Origin: Strigamia acuminata
Lineage: Eukaryota > Arthropoda > Chilopoda > Geophilomorpha > Linotaeniidae
Assembly: GCA_949358305.1 (NCBI GenBank)
Contig: OX442317.1
Span: 6,576,186-6,640,185, forward strand
Length of the DNA: 64,000 nucleotides
Direction: 5' to 3'
Made by a program: the position numbers and the translations under genes. The notes beneath the pieces are model-generated. The model was not told the origin of the DNA and made no database searches. It saw only the letters and a program-made list of their open reading frames with translations. Below are positions 21,363 to 32,908 of this stretch, piece by piece (position 1 is the stretch's first letter; each line of letters opens with the position of its first letter).

Positions 21363-24300
21363 GAATGTCGGTTTCCAGTCTCCTTGCCTGATCACTGGAC
21401 GGATTTTGACCGGTTGCAAACAAACAAACAGCGGTCTCTTGTAGTGGCTCGGTGCTTTTTTAAGACGTCTTTTTTATTATCTACCAAGAGAGCCATAGAA
21501 ATGCACAGGTCAGTAGCATTTATGAGTGCATCACAAGTTTAGTAGCAATTGTCACACTGCTGGGTGAGTATTTATGTACTGCCGCTACACAACAGGGCAA
21601 TATTTGTGCGATGGGATTGATTAAGTTGTTATCCGTGCACGGTAATGGAGTAATCTAGACATGATTAAGTTTGCATGTGAGTTAAACAAAAAAGAGAGAC
21701 ATTTTAGCGTTTCATTCTATTGTTTTCGGTAAATTAAAAAGGTGAACTGTTCCATTCTTCACTAAGCGTGTAATAAGAAAATGAAAGAAAAAGAACTTTT
21801 TTCTAAACCGGTAACTTAAAAGCAAAGTGTTCTAAATTGAATCGCGAGTGAAGAATGAGGAAAAAACACTTTTTTCCTTCTTTTCTTTCCAAGAAAACAG
21901 AAGAAAAGAAAGCAAAAATAAAAATACCAAAAAAAAGAAGAAAAAAAAAGAATTATAATGACGGTGTGTGGAAATCACATTAGCACATGCTTAGTTTTGA
22001 CTTCTTTTTCTTTGGAAAACGGAAAAAATGTATAAAAAGATTGCAAAGTAATTCTAAATGAAGCCAGAGGAGAAATCTTTTTTTCTTCTTCTTTTTTCTC
22101 TTTTAATCACACAGACCTAATATTCATAGATGAAACGGCGGGTGAGTAAAACGAAGCTCCGTTTCAGTATAGCAGTCTAATTAGTGTAAATATTGGTGGA
22201 TGTTATTTAAATGTTAATGTGGGACTTGGTTATATCTCTTTAGAGAATTTAAATATACGCAAACGAATTTTTAAGTACTTTCTCTGAGACCATTCCTGTC
22301 ACCTTGGTCTTATAATGAGGTAAATACCTGTGATAACCTTTTGACTTTGTAAACATATTGTCATCATAAAATGCCGTTGTATAGCTTTAGTGTAAAATCC
22401 TGAAATGTTCGGGGATGCGAAAAGAGATGTGGCGATAAAATTTGTTAGTAAAGTGCAGTTAAACCGTTGACTGAAGCTTGATAGAATTTTCTTACGCACT
22501 AAATATCGTGTTAAAGTTGAGGAAAAAGTGCACAATCGAAGCCATCTTGGGTCCGGAATTTTGGATTGTTATTTTTGGATTTTTATTTTACAATCGGTTG
22601 ATGTGGTAGATTTATTTGTTTTAGGATTTTCATAAATTCTGTTTATTTGATTATCTGTTGCCATTCTATTGATAGGGGAAATGGGCACTTTGCTTTTATT
22701 ACGTTGCAAATTGTGTCATTGAATGGAAACTCTTTTATGAATAGCAGTAATAAGTTGGTAACAAATGTAGACATTGCTTCCTGGATAATCAAAAATATAT
22801 TACAAAACTAGTTTGGGGACTCTGGATTTGCCTGGATAGTGATTTATAAAATAATTGTTTTGCATCCACAAACCCACAAAATGTCATACAATAACAAAAT
22901 ATTAACTTTAATAATAAAATCCGAAAAATGAAGGGCTCACTGCATTTAAGATCACCAGATCACTTTTTCGAAACTCAATTCTTTTGTTCCCAGAGTTTTT
23001 CAGCGGTTTTTCTGCTGGAAAACTTGTTTTTTGCCCGTATCGCTGCTGAAGTGCCAGGTGTATGCAAATTCCGACCTCGGAAATTGATTTCTTTTTCCAT
23101 TGATTCAGCACGTTTTTCTGAACAAATTGTTAGTCCCGAAATTCCGGTATTCCGATGATCTTGATCTCAGGATTTCGGTACCAATAAGTTTTTAGGATTC
23201 CGGTATTGGATGCACCAACAAAGCAGCTGATATTGTATCATTCCTAAATAAAGAATTATTTTTAGTTCGGTATAATGAGTAATTTCGGTACAGACAGTTT
23301 TATTTGCGATTTTTTTTTGGACAATGCGGGCTGTCCACTAAATTGGTAAACGGACTGTACAAACCTGTTGCCTACAACAACAGTGCCAGATTAATCAGGA
23401 GCAGGCAGACAATGAATGTTCTGAGATTCTTAAATGGTATTGCGCATTGTTACAAGTAGTTCTAAATTTTTCAATAAATTCATTTCCCATTTTTCTTTCG
23501 ATTTTAAAGATTTTTAATTAATGTCATTTTAGCGACTTTTCGATTGGTTCATCTTCATGGGGCTAAAATAAACCGGTCGCTAAAGTGATCGCTGATCAAT
23601 CGCTAAAGAGAAGCAGATTCCATTGAAGAGATTGAAAACCGAGTGCTATTTGTTCATTGCAACTAAATTAGTTTAGGCCGGAGTTGGGCACCTGCCAGTG
23701 GCCAACTACGGGTGCAAAATTGTCACATACGTGACGCCGCTATATGGCAATCTTCCACCACACGTTAAAAATAGACATATATTGTATTTTTACCGTCAAT
23801 TTGACAGGATATTACGTTGATGTCACGTTTTGAGCGGTTAAAATGGTATGGGAAACCACCTGGCATTAAACGCGTTTTATATCCGTTTATATTCGTTTTT
23901 ATTTCCGGATGCACGTGGAGTAAGCCGTGTTTCGCTAATATAAACGTCACCTTTTTTTACTAGCTTACATTATCCAGTCATCACGAACAATAATAAGCAG
24001 TTTTATGTGGCGAGGTAAAAAATGTCACCATGGATTACCCGTAAAAAAGTAGACCAATTTAATTACCGTCAGCGAAATTTATCTCCTTCAATTTGGCTAT
24101 ATTTCTGTGCCGCGAAATTATCATTTAAATCGGGCTGCAAGTTTGTAGAAAAAGCAGTTTTAATGTGTTTTACTCTTCCTTCGTTTAATAACCAAGCCCT
24201 GTTTTCACGCTAATTTCTACTCGCTTCAGTTAGTATGAATATTATAATAGGAAAGCCCTCGGCATCTACAAAACAGGGCAATTATACCACGCGGCAAAGA

Positions 24301-26453
24301 ATTAAAATGTTTTAAAACTTTTTCCCCCTTACACCTACTTTCCCCTCTACACACTCTTTTTCTTTTCTTCACTCCTTTCTTCACTGATTTGCATGTCGGA
24401 GGCGCGAAGAGAATGGGAAGTTTTTCAATTCGATTGGCCTAGTTGAGATTTATTTGCTTTTATTTCGACGGGAAATTGGTGAATGGAAATGCATTTATCA
24501 GCTTGTGATGGTGTTAAGTAGTGGTTTTGTTATTAATTTAATTTAGGGTTTCATTTCTGCACTCGAGTTTCGCTGCTGGTTTTATTTTTCGGAGAAATAA
24601 CTGTCGTCTTTATGCTGGAATCTCTTGAGGATTAAAGTATGAATTTTGTATGGAATGCACAGATTTGCAAGACGAAGAATGTTCCGTGAGAAATTTTTAA
24701 CATTTTAACGCGGAAATGTTGAAATGGATTATTATTCTTCAATTAAATGGCGATTGGAATCAAAAGGAGATTAACTACAAAGCTTTGACTTAGTTTTTTT
24801 TTTAAATTTTATTTACATTCGGGTGTGTAGTTAATATCGAATTATTCAAGATGAATGTGGAATAATAATTTATTAATTTAAAATGTTATTTCTACCTGTT
24901 TGGAGGCACCTTAGTGGATCTTAACCTTTAATTGTGTACGTAGCGCTTTTGCTAGCCAATCTGGACGACTGAAAGAGTCGTGTTCATTGACGCCTTAAGA
25001 AAAATTAATTAAAACGAAACTTTTAATCAAGGGGATGGGTTCCTCGAGAAGTAGAAAAAATTGCAAACATTCGATTGAATTAAGGTTTCTCTGTGAAATA
25101 ACTATTTATCATTTTAATTAGTGAATTCGATAATTTTGGATCGAGAAGTTGTCAGTTTAATTAGTGAATTATTAGTCAAGACCTTGTGGAGTTTTTTTTT
25201 CTTCTTTTACTATCATTTTTCTTAGATGTCAAATAGCGTGTTGTTGAACAATTTGAATTAAAGCCGCAGCTCGACCGGCCGTTATAGTAAACTAGCAGCA
25301 ACGTTTAATCGGCTGCGGCCACAAATCGTTATTTTTTTGTTTTTTCGAAACTAGATTGATCACCGCGGCAATAAATCAAGTTTTTGGAAAGAAAAATGTA
25401 AATGGGAACCCAAAGTGGAAAAAAGGGGCTCTGTATACACGGTTTTAATAACATTTTGACCGATTTTACACGCATTATCTTGTTTAATTGAAGTTTGAAC
25501 AAAAAGTTTTTTTTTTGCTTGAAATAAGAGAAGTTTTAATGAATCTTAGATGAGTTTGCATTTGTGTTCGTTTTCCCATTTTATTGACTTTCACGTATTG
25601 AGAGGCTTGAATTTCTCTATTCCTACTGAATAATAGGAATTTTAATATCGTTAATTAATTTATTAGCTTCAGGGGCAAACGTGGTTGCACTCAGAGTTTG
25701 TTTTTGCTGCTTTTAGTAAAAAAAACAATCTGTTGATGAAAATTGATGTTATTTTTTGCCTGCTTTGTGTCGATCGCACATGTGTAAAGTACGGTACTTT
25801 ACATAGCTTTTTAAAGCGTTAAAGCCATTGGTTTGATAATTCAGCACGATAATTTTTTTCTTTGGTGATGTATGTTGAATTTTTCCTGTTTTCAATGCAA
25901 TTGCCCTTTAAATTGGGGTGAAAAAAATGTAGGTTAGTTTTCAGTAAGTCCACACAGAAAAGTAAGTTTACCCCATTTTTTTTCTCTCTTTTTCTTCTTT
26001 ACAAAATAAGTGTCAAGCTAACACACAGCGAGAAAAAAATTGCCTTTTCGTTTAGATCAATGCGCTTGGAAAAGACTTGGATTTGGGGCTTCTGAATCGA
26101 ATAGATAAGAGAAGTTGACCGATGAAAAATAGTGGACGGATTTTCTTTCACAATTCAGACCCTACGTCGCTTTTATTTACACAAAGATGCATCTTGGCGA
26201 TAAAGTAAAAATGGCATGCAAACACTTCAGCATTTAATACAATGCATATTCAGAGAGATGGAAACAACACAGTTTGCCATTACATTTTAATTTCATTCCA
26301 TGAATTCCCTAAATACCCTTCATGTTTAATGTCGTTTCGTTTATTTGAAAACCCGGTATGGAGTTTCACACAATCCTTTTGTGGATAAATTTTAAACGGT
26401 AAGTACACATAACTTTGGGATATTAAATTTTCATACAATTATAGTTATAAAAC
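21363..26453. other. Non-coding stretch with a small hairpin
   Basis: Five kilobases without a recognisable gene. A short inverted repeat lies at 23524-23588 (TCATTTTAGCGAC against GTCGCTAAAGTGA, 12 of 13 matching, loop about 40), with a further TCGCTAAAG at 23600, perhaps a MITE remnant. Frames at 22908-23158 and 23765-23950 match nothing known to me. Confidence 0.5.
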
Positions 26454-26669
26454 TTAGATTTTTGTCACTGGAGCTGCGGTCGAAATGAGCTCCAGTGCAT
26501 CTTTGTAATCTGAAACTGAAAGTTGGTCTGAAATTTCGATTAAACGATAAAGAATGAAGTCGACATAAGTGGGACCGCTTGGCCACCCAAGGGTACCCAG
26601 CGTCACTGACACACACTGCCCAATGGTATTCTTGAATCTTGTGTGTAAGTAAAAATGTCCAAACATCAC
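26454..26669 (-). pseudogene. Possible glutathione-transferase-like C-terminal fragment
   Basis: The minus-strand frame encodes GTLGWPSGPTYVDFILYRL followed by IEISDQL and ends …APVTKI before a stop. The W-x2-G-x1-TYVDF-x2-Y-x-L/I pattern resembles the start of the late helices of Mu-class glutathione transferases, where a W..G..(K)LTYVDF segment is conserved. The spacing from TYVDF to the final K-I (about 37 residues) is near the family's, but the normal last 15-20 residues are missing. A GTGTGTCAG on the minus strand just upstream of this segment could be a splice acceptor; residues before it look unrelated. It could be a real terminal exon, a decayed copy or chance. Confidence 0.28.
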
Positions 26670-26683
26670 GTGTTAAAATCTGT

Positions 26684-26801
26684 TTTGAAATGCATTAAGT
26701 TTGACAATGCACTTGAGAATACATTTTGTAACATTTTGTAAAATGTATAACGATATGCATTGTTAATATACATTTTAGAAAATGTGCTTGAAATGCATTC
26801 A
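26684..26801. repeat. CATATGG/AATGCATT repeat family, copy 6 (diverged)
   Basis: Carries GAAATGCATTAAG, GAGAATACATTTTGTAAC, TTTTGTAAAATGTATAACG and GAAATGCATTC. The words are typical of the family but their order is disturbed and neither end is recognisable. Confidence 0.5.
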
Positions 26802-27608
26802 AAGTGATCTTACTTGAAGTGAAAGCTAATAAAACGAATGGAAGTGTTTTCAAATTGAATTTAAGATTAAAATTAAATCACTTTTCGATTGCAGCTACTA
26901 TTTATTCAGACCAGACCACACTACATCACGTTTTATTTTATTTTTGTGGGAGATGCCTTTGTTTTCTAAATGTCATTTGCGTCTTAAAGCGAGTTAAGGA
27001 GAAAATGATGGTGGCTGTGAAGGAATCAAGCTGCAAACTGGGACAAAATGTGATCAACAATGTGAGTCAATTACGTACGTACATGTTCGAAAACAGCGAA
27101 AGACTGATTTATTTAACAAAATACAAAATGGCGTACAGTGGGGATTAACGGGAGCCAATCTGTTAACCTCTTACAAGACGGGATGCCCCCTTACGGTAGG
27201 GAGGATGACTAGGGACGGGGGACGGTGTCCGGGAGTCCCAAACAAATAGACAGTTGATATGACTCCCATACTAAGTTTCTATTAATTAAAAAAAATAAAA
27301 TAAATAATAAAAAAAATAGATATGTTTGAAAAGGGCGGCCATAAAGCGCGACTATAAAACGTTTTCAATTTTCTCCATTTTCTTGAAGTTTGAATTAATA
27401 ACGATTGAATTTAACGGGGAGCCAAAAGTTGGCCTTCCTTCCTTCCTTCTTTCCATATATTTTTCTTAATAAATTATATCGAAAGATTTTATGATGTGAA
27501 TATTTAAAACGCTCGGCCGGGAGAAGGGGCTTAAAATACTTAAACATCACCTTGTTTTGAAGAATAAATCAGGCTGAAAAGCTACTTAATTCAATATCTA
27601 CCTTAACA
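26802..27608. other. Non-coding stretch with unrecognised open frame
   Basis: A 114-codon plus-strand frame (26804-27148) has no family I recognise and starts within a repeat-derived patch. The stretch 27170-27245 is unusually G-rich (GGGACGGGGGACGG) for this region, without further structure. CCTTCCTTCCTTC occurs at 27433. Confidence 0.45.
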
Positions 27609-27797
27609 CTATTGAAGAAGAATTCGAAAAAAGCATCTTTTGAACATCTCAGGCCAAGAGTGCATGAGTGATTTGATGTACTTAGGCCTGAGCAATCCGG
27701 TGTGAGCAGCAGCGTTTCTAGTGGCTCCGAAATTTATAACAGACTTTCCGATATAAAATAAAATTACTGCCATAAATTGCGGAATAAATCCATGCAA
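27609..27797 (-). other. Unrecognised protein-like frame with a YIG motif
   Basis: The minus-strand frame reads FYIGKSVINFGATRN… and continues …LLRPKYIKSLMHSW. Y-I-G-K-S followed by N, R and H at intervals is vaguely reminiscent of the second strand of GIY-YIG endonuclease domains, but the GIY half and the catalytic Arg/Glu pattern cannot be shown. G+C content is raised over 27640-27740. Most likely chance or an old transposon piece. Confidence 0.12.
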
Positions 27798-28204
27798 AGC
27801 AACATAGTGAGAAAGGCATAAATGTCATCCAATGCACCAGTGTGTGGATTTTTCGCTTGTGTGGTTATGAAACTTTTGTAAACTATGTGAAATGCTTGGG
27901 AAAATAATCGTAATATGTGTTGGCTGTGAATGTCACCATATTGTTTTCGCTATATTTATCACTCCTTAATTAGACAATCGCAAAATGCTAAAGAACAAAT
28001 GTTACATTTGTTTCTAATTAGAAGATTATTTCACACTTCCTGCGCACTAATTGCGACCAATAAATAGTGAATACAGTGCATTGAAATACTTCAAGATTTC
28101 TCGAATTAAGTTAGAAGGGTGTAAATTGAACCAAACCAGCTTTTGTTGCCTTCTTTAAAGTTCAGAACTCAAAAGAGAAATAATCTGCTCTTGTGAATAT
28201 ACTA

Positions 28205-28372
28205 CAGTCGAAACTCTTTATAACGAATCGCGATATAACGAATACCTAAAAATTGCTGGTTTGGTTGGCTGGCCATAAAACACCATGTTAACAAATTTTG
28301 ATATTACGAATTCTCGTTATAACAAATAGATTTTTTGGGTCCCTTGCAATTCGTTATCAAGAGTTTCGACTG
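28205..28372. mobile_element. 168-bp pogo-like (Tc1/mariner) MITE
   Basis: Left end CAGTCGAAACTCTTTATAAC and right end GTTATCAAGAGTTTCGACTG are inverted copies with one mismatch over 20 bases, and the match extends through CGAAT. TA flanks both sides (28203-28204 and 28373-28374), the expected Tc1/mariner target. CAGT…GAA…CTC ends with ATAACGA words are typical of pogo/Tigger elements. There is no transposase, so it is non-autonomous. Confidence 0.88.
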
Positions 28373-28405
28373 TATCTACATCAATTTAATTTTAATTATC
28401 CAAAC

Positions 28406-28820
28406 CAGCGTTTCCAAAACTGTGGGGCGCTAGTTGATTTTTGGTGGGGCGCAATGGTGTTCAATCACTTTGTCGCCCAAAATATTTGTTTCCATAATTT
28501 TTTTTTAATTTTTTTTTTTAAAATTTTTGCCAATTTCAATTCCAACTTACTGCCTGTGATTGGTTGCAATACACTGCAGGCTAGCAAAAGCTTCAAAATC
28601 TTCACAAAAATCTTTCAAAATCTACAAAAAACACCCACAATTCTCCAAAAACTTCCAAATACCAACCAAAATGCCCAAAAATTGATGTTTTATATTGTAA
28701 GTCCCCAAGTGATGAATTTTGCAGGATGGGGAAAATTTAATGCACCGATGATGAAGTGGGGTGCGGAAGATTGCCTTTCTTAAAAATGGGTCGCAATGCT
28801 GAAAAGTTTGGGAACCCCTG
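28406..28820. mobile_element. Non-autonomous hAT element, 415 bp
   Basis: Left end CAGCGTTTCCAAAACTGTGG and right end AAAGTTTGGGAACCCCTG form hAT-style terminal inverted repeats. The left flank ATCCAAAC (28398-28405) and right flank ATCTAAAC (28821-28828) agree at 7 of 8 bases, the 8-bp duplication expected for hAT. A 161-codon frame (28298-28783) crosses it and the pogo MITE and is not a gene. Confidence 0.82.
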
Positions 28821-28828
28821 ATCTAAAC

Positions 28829-28913
28829 CATTGGTTCCCAAACTCTCTGCTGTGGGGATACTGTGACTGACCTGCAGGGGTGCCGTGATGCAAAAAGTGT
28901 TTGGGAACCACTG
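28829..28913. mobile_element. Second, 85-bp hAT element sharing the same target duplication
   Basis: Left end CATTGGTTCCCAAACTCT and right end GTGTTTGGGAACCACTG are inverted copies with the same GGTTCCCAAAC core as the neighbour. ATCTAAAC lies on both sides exactly (28821-28828 and 28914-28921), and the left one also serves the preceding element. This is a tandem hAT pair with three copies of one 8-bp target word. Confidence 0.8.
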
Positions 28914-28921
28914 ATCTAAAC

Positions 28922-29262
28922 GTCTAGATTTATACTTGTGACTGTCTGCTGGATAGCGGTCACTGCCACATCAATATGACATCTCCTTGCCACTAGGTGG
29001 AGCTGCGGTCCCAGAAGTTGTTTGTGGACCACTGGGACAATGGGCGTTTAACAGAAAGTGGTACGACCGGGTCCAAGAGAGTCTTGGCTGTTTTCCACAA
29101 TCCCGACCTTGGTTGCGGAGCGTCAGCCATGTGGTCTCCACTCCAACCATGTGGTCAGCAGTTGGTTTGGGCTAGCCTGTTAATGTTACACACTTCAGGT
29201 ATTGTGAAATGGAGCTTGGGAATGCTGACCCCTAGACAAACAGAATAAATTTTGTAACACCT
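28922..29262. other. G+C-richer stretch, origin unknown
   Basis: More G+C-rich than its neighbours, with two overlapping open frames (28987-29175, 29 codons into the second at 28997-29248) that I do not recognise. CACTAGGTGGAGCTGC at 28991-29006 is a partial CTCF-like word. CAGAATAAA at about 29240 could be a poly(A) signal. A transposon fragment is likely. Confidence 0.3.
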
Positions 29263-29295
29263 AAATCCAGTGTGTCTCTAAGACACACTGGATTT
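29263..29295. repeat. Perfect 15-bp hairpin
   Basis: AAATCCAGTGTGTCT and AGACACACTGGATTT are perfect inverted copies separated by three bases, with a T-run directly after. It may be a 3' hairpin of the neighbouring SINE-like piece or a small foldback. Confidence 0.9.
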
Positions 29296-29395
29296 TTTTT
29301 TTTGCGGTGTCCGTCCACCTGGTCGGGGTTTGAACCCGGCACCTCTCACTCGGTATCTTAAGGCCAAAATTAAACTAAAAAAGAATTTTTTTCAT
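29296..29395 (-). mobile_element. tRNA-derived SINE-like fragment
   Basis: On the minus strand GGTTCAAACCC (29326-29336) is a full match to the RNA polymerase III B box, and CCGGG-TTCAAAC-CCCGA can fold as a tRNA T-arm with four or five pairs. About 25-35 bases 3' of it is a run of A (T on the plus strand, 29293-29303), like a SINE tail. A clear A box upstream was not found, so this may be a truncated head. Ends are approximate. Confidence 0.4.
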
Positions 29396-30291
29396 TCAAC
29401 AAATACGTGATTTTTTTTAGAGATAATAACGGTAAGATTTGTTAATATTTAATATAAACCAATCAGTGTTTAATGTTTTAATAGCATGAAATTATGATTA
29501 GTAAAGCAGTCTTGAAATTAGTGTTTGAATTTAGCTCGAAGATCATTGCTGAAAAATTCCAAGTTGTTTTGTTTTTACATTTAATAGTTTAAAATGAGGT
29601 TGTTTTTGAAATGCACAAAATAGTGACCAAAATGAGTGAATACTCTGCCTTTTTGGCACTTGACCACGTCTAGAAAAATGACAAGAATTTTGGCTAGTTT
29701 ATATTACTGTAATTAAGTGGAACTTTGCTGCTGAATAACACGCTTACATCAAAGCTGGGCAGCTGAAACTGGGCAGTTGTCATGGAAATCCAGGAATTTG
29801 TTTCTATTTTACTTCACATTAATTCTACTTCACTTAAAAACACCAGGGTAACACGGAAAGTCACTTTTAGGTACAATAGGGAATACAAGTGAAGCATCTC
29901 GTTAGCAATAGATTAACGGTTACCACAGTAATATGTTATTTAAATTTACAATTCGGCTTGTTTTTCAGTTACTGACACTTCACAAATTGCAAGGATTCTA
30001 ACCTTGATTACATTTGTTGCCAGAGGTGAAATTTCATTAATTTCAGTTTTTTTTTTATCCGAAATGTTTTTTTTCCTCTTTCTTCCCTTCATTACTGCTA
30101 GAAGATGTTTATTTGCAAAACAAGTTTACAAATGACAGAAATTAAATTGGAAAACAAGTTTACAAATGAGAAAAACGAATTAATCAATACAGAACCCACG
30201 ATTAGGCTTTTAGGGCAATTCTTTCATGGTTTTAGCCCTAAAATGTCAATTAAAATCTAGTTTATACTCGCATCCATTGAAAACACAATGA
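29396..30291. other. Non-coding stretch, no gene recognised
   Basis: A+T-rich. ACAAGTTTACAAATGA occurs twice at 30120-30170, a small direct repeat. Nothing else was seen. Confidence 0.6.
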
Positions 30292-30407
30292 AATAATGCA
30301 TTATTTAATGAACAAATTATATACTTAATTGCACGGAATGCTATATATTTCGGAATGCATTTAGTGAAATGCAATATATTGTAAAATATATTTCTGAATT
30401 ATGTGGG
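30292..30407 (-). repeat. CATATGG/AATGCATT repeat family, copy 7 (partial)
   Basis: AATAATGCATTATTTAATGA, ATACTTAATTGCACGGAATG, TTTCGGAATGCATTTAGTG and a degenerate end TTTCTGAATTATGTGGGG match the family in reverse orientation. Confidence 0.7.
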
Positions 30408-31856
30408 GTACACGTAGAGAATTAGCACGTTATGAAATGATTATGTCACTCTCAAAATAATGCGGAAAAATGAGTGGTTAAGGGCCCAAAAGCGCTTCAT
30501 TTCATCACAAACTGATCACTTGAGACATTTACGGCCTGACAATGACTGTTGGTGAAAAAAGCAATAAAGTGTAAGTACTCATTCCCGTGTCTAGTGGTAG
30601 TGGTGTATTTGTTTTGTTTGCTTTCGATTTTAATTACGACCGTAATCGATTTAATCCTGCACTAAATAAAAGATAAAGACTTGAGCAACATTGATTGATT
30701 GATGCAGAGAGCTTAACTCAATGAATCAAACGATGACTTAGAACTGATGTGAAAAGGAGCACAAAAAAAAATATTGCTCTCAAGATAAGGAACGATGAGA
30801 AAGCGGAGAAAAAGTGACTTCTAGACGAGATTAAGTTTAAAATATATTCGTTTTGTTTGCTACCCCTAGAAACAACAAATTCAGTTTGATTGTGCAGAAA
30901 ATTTACGAGTTTACTGCAACAATAAGGTCAGCAACGAGCAACTGCACACTACATGTACGTGTACAGTGAGATGTAAATAGTTGAACAATAATCTTCGACC
31001 CGAGGACGGGGGCAACTAAGTCTTATACGTGAGATTTTCGCATTTTCTCTGTTTAAATAAGAATGTGCATTAAGAATTGGGAGCTGTTGATGCAGGCATT
31101 TCCTGCTGTCTTTTATTTTGTGCGGGGGAATTCATTTGATGGAATAAATAAAAGCTATTTTAACGGTTTTACTATAGAAACAAATTACGCACAAACACGC
31201 AATTTCAAACGGCAAACATTTCTTGCAAAGGAGAGCGAGGATCAATATTTGTCACTTGTCGGAATAAATTTTTTTCTTATCTCTGTTTATATCTTGTTTC
31301 TGCATTTAGAAAAGTAATTACAAACAGAAACAAGAATAATGAGAAACTGTAGCCTGAATTTAACCGTACTTACGTATTATAAATAACGCTCCATGCATTT
31401 GTTTTCCGGCACGCAAACATTGACTCTTTTTTTTTTCTTCTTCAACAAATAGAGTTGTAAAAGAGAAATTTTTTTTCTTGCTTATTCGTGCTTATTTTAG
31501 AAGGAAAATGTAGGTTTGACATTTGAGACACTTTTCAAATTTTTATATCGGCCAATAAAACCACACTTTTTCCACTCTGGTTGTTTGTGCCAATGTTTGC
31601 TCATTGTAAGGATGTTTAACCACCAGGTGGAGGGTTTTTGTTTGGAATACGGAGTGATTATTAATTAAAATGATTAACAACTTAATTATGACTGATTTAT
31701 TTTTGTGGAATTAAATACATTGTTAGTAAATACAAGGGAAAACGTTTAATAATTTAATAAAAACAGTAGGCATTCATAAATTCATGTTTAACTTGCATTT
31801 AAACATGTTTTGTTATTTAAATGTCGTGCGCATACACACTGTGACTGAAAACAGAC
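30408..31856. other. Non-coding stretch, no gene recognised
   Basis: A+T-rich. CACCAGGTGGAGG at 31621 is a weak CTCF-like word. An 84-codon frame (31063-31317) matches no family I know. Confidence 0.55.
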
Positions 31857-32490
31857 TATATTCTTGTTCGAGTCAAAAAGAGTCCTAAATCATAAATGAA
31901 AATAACATTTTTTAATAAATTAACTTAAGTGGTCATAACAATCACAAAAAATAAATAAAAATCAAAACTACTTCTCCTAGTGGTAGTATACAGTCTGGAG
32001 TTATACTCGAGTTGCACTCAAAAAGGCACCTCACAATGTGTACTCCCATTGGTCGAGCCAGTTTACTACTAATTCCAGACTGTATACTACTACTAGGAGA
32101 AATAGTTTTGTTTTTCATTTATTGTTGTGATTGTTATGACTAATTTAGTTTATGTTATTTTGATTTTATTTAATAAAAAATGTTATTTCCATCATTAAAA
32201 TGAAGTTTTACACATTAAAAAATGTCAAACTCATGTTTGTTGTGTTTATTGCTTACATCGTCTGGAAGTTTGAATTTTAGGCCGTTGCCTAGGCAATCGA
32301 TTGCAATGTCTGTACATTGTAATGCAATTCTGGTGTTTGGGTCTACTTTTCCGGATCACTACGCCAGTAAACTGGCTCGACCAATGGGCGTACACATTGT
32401 GAGGTGCCTTTTTGAGTGCAACTCGAGTATAGTAGTAATGAGGCTCGACCGATGAGATCTAGGACACTCTTTGATTCGAACAAGAGTATA
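31857..32490. mobile_element. Complex foldback element with three nested inverted-repeat pairs
   Basis: Outer ends TATATTCTTGTTCGAGTC and GATTCGAACAAGAGTATA are inverted copies. A second pair of about 100 bases (31901-32000 against 32081-32190) has CTAGTGGTAGTATACAGTCT opposite AGACTGTATACTACTACTAG. A third pair of about 65 bases (32000-32066 against 32362-32432) has ACTCGAGTTGCACTCAAAAA opposite TTTTTGAGTGCAACTCGAGT. Order outer-A-B-A'-spacer-B'-outer' shows a rearranged or twice-inserted element. There is no coding frame of note. The transposon superfamily is not clear. Confidence 0.85.
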
Positions 32491-32908
32491 AATGCCGTTT
32501 AGTCTAAATTACTTTATGAAAGCGCTTGGTAGTTTTATTTAGAAAGTCGTGTATTAAGTGTTTTTGTTTTTGTATTTTTTAACATCACAAAATAAAGAGA
32601 CGGACACCTAAAACATTTGTATTTTGACTGGAAATTGTGGTCTTGGGGCATAGGCTTTGCTGCTAATCACTTCTATGGAAATCTTCTATGGTATTTATAG
32701 TTCAGCTTTGTGGTGCTAAGGAATAAGGATGGAAGTTTTTGCATGCTGTTTCGATTTTTTTTTGCATTTTTTCTTTTGAATTAAAAACATAGATGTTCTA
32801 CAATGAATTGAGTGCAAGTACAAACATTTTCGTATTTTTTAAAAATAGATTGTGTTAAAAAAAAATAACATCACTTGTAGTTTTTTCTTTGCTACTGGTT
32901 TTGCATTA
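32491..32908. other. Non-coding stretch, no gene recognised
   Basis: A+T-rich with T runs; nothing specific. Confidence 0.6.

Noticed and set aside
21016-21444. 142-codon open frame with Ala-Val-Asp-Phe repeats
   Set aside because: It is produced by a minisatellite whose period is a multiple of three; no signal for translation or domain.
28298-28783. 161-codon open frame
   Set aside because: It crosses the end of a pogo MITE and most of a non-autonomous hAT element; both are non-coding.
29320-29345. A functional tRNA gene
   Set aside because: Only the T-arm/B box is present; no acceptor stem, D-arm or A box could be paired up around it.
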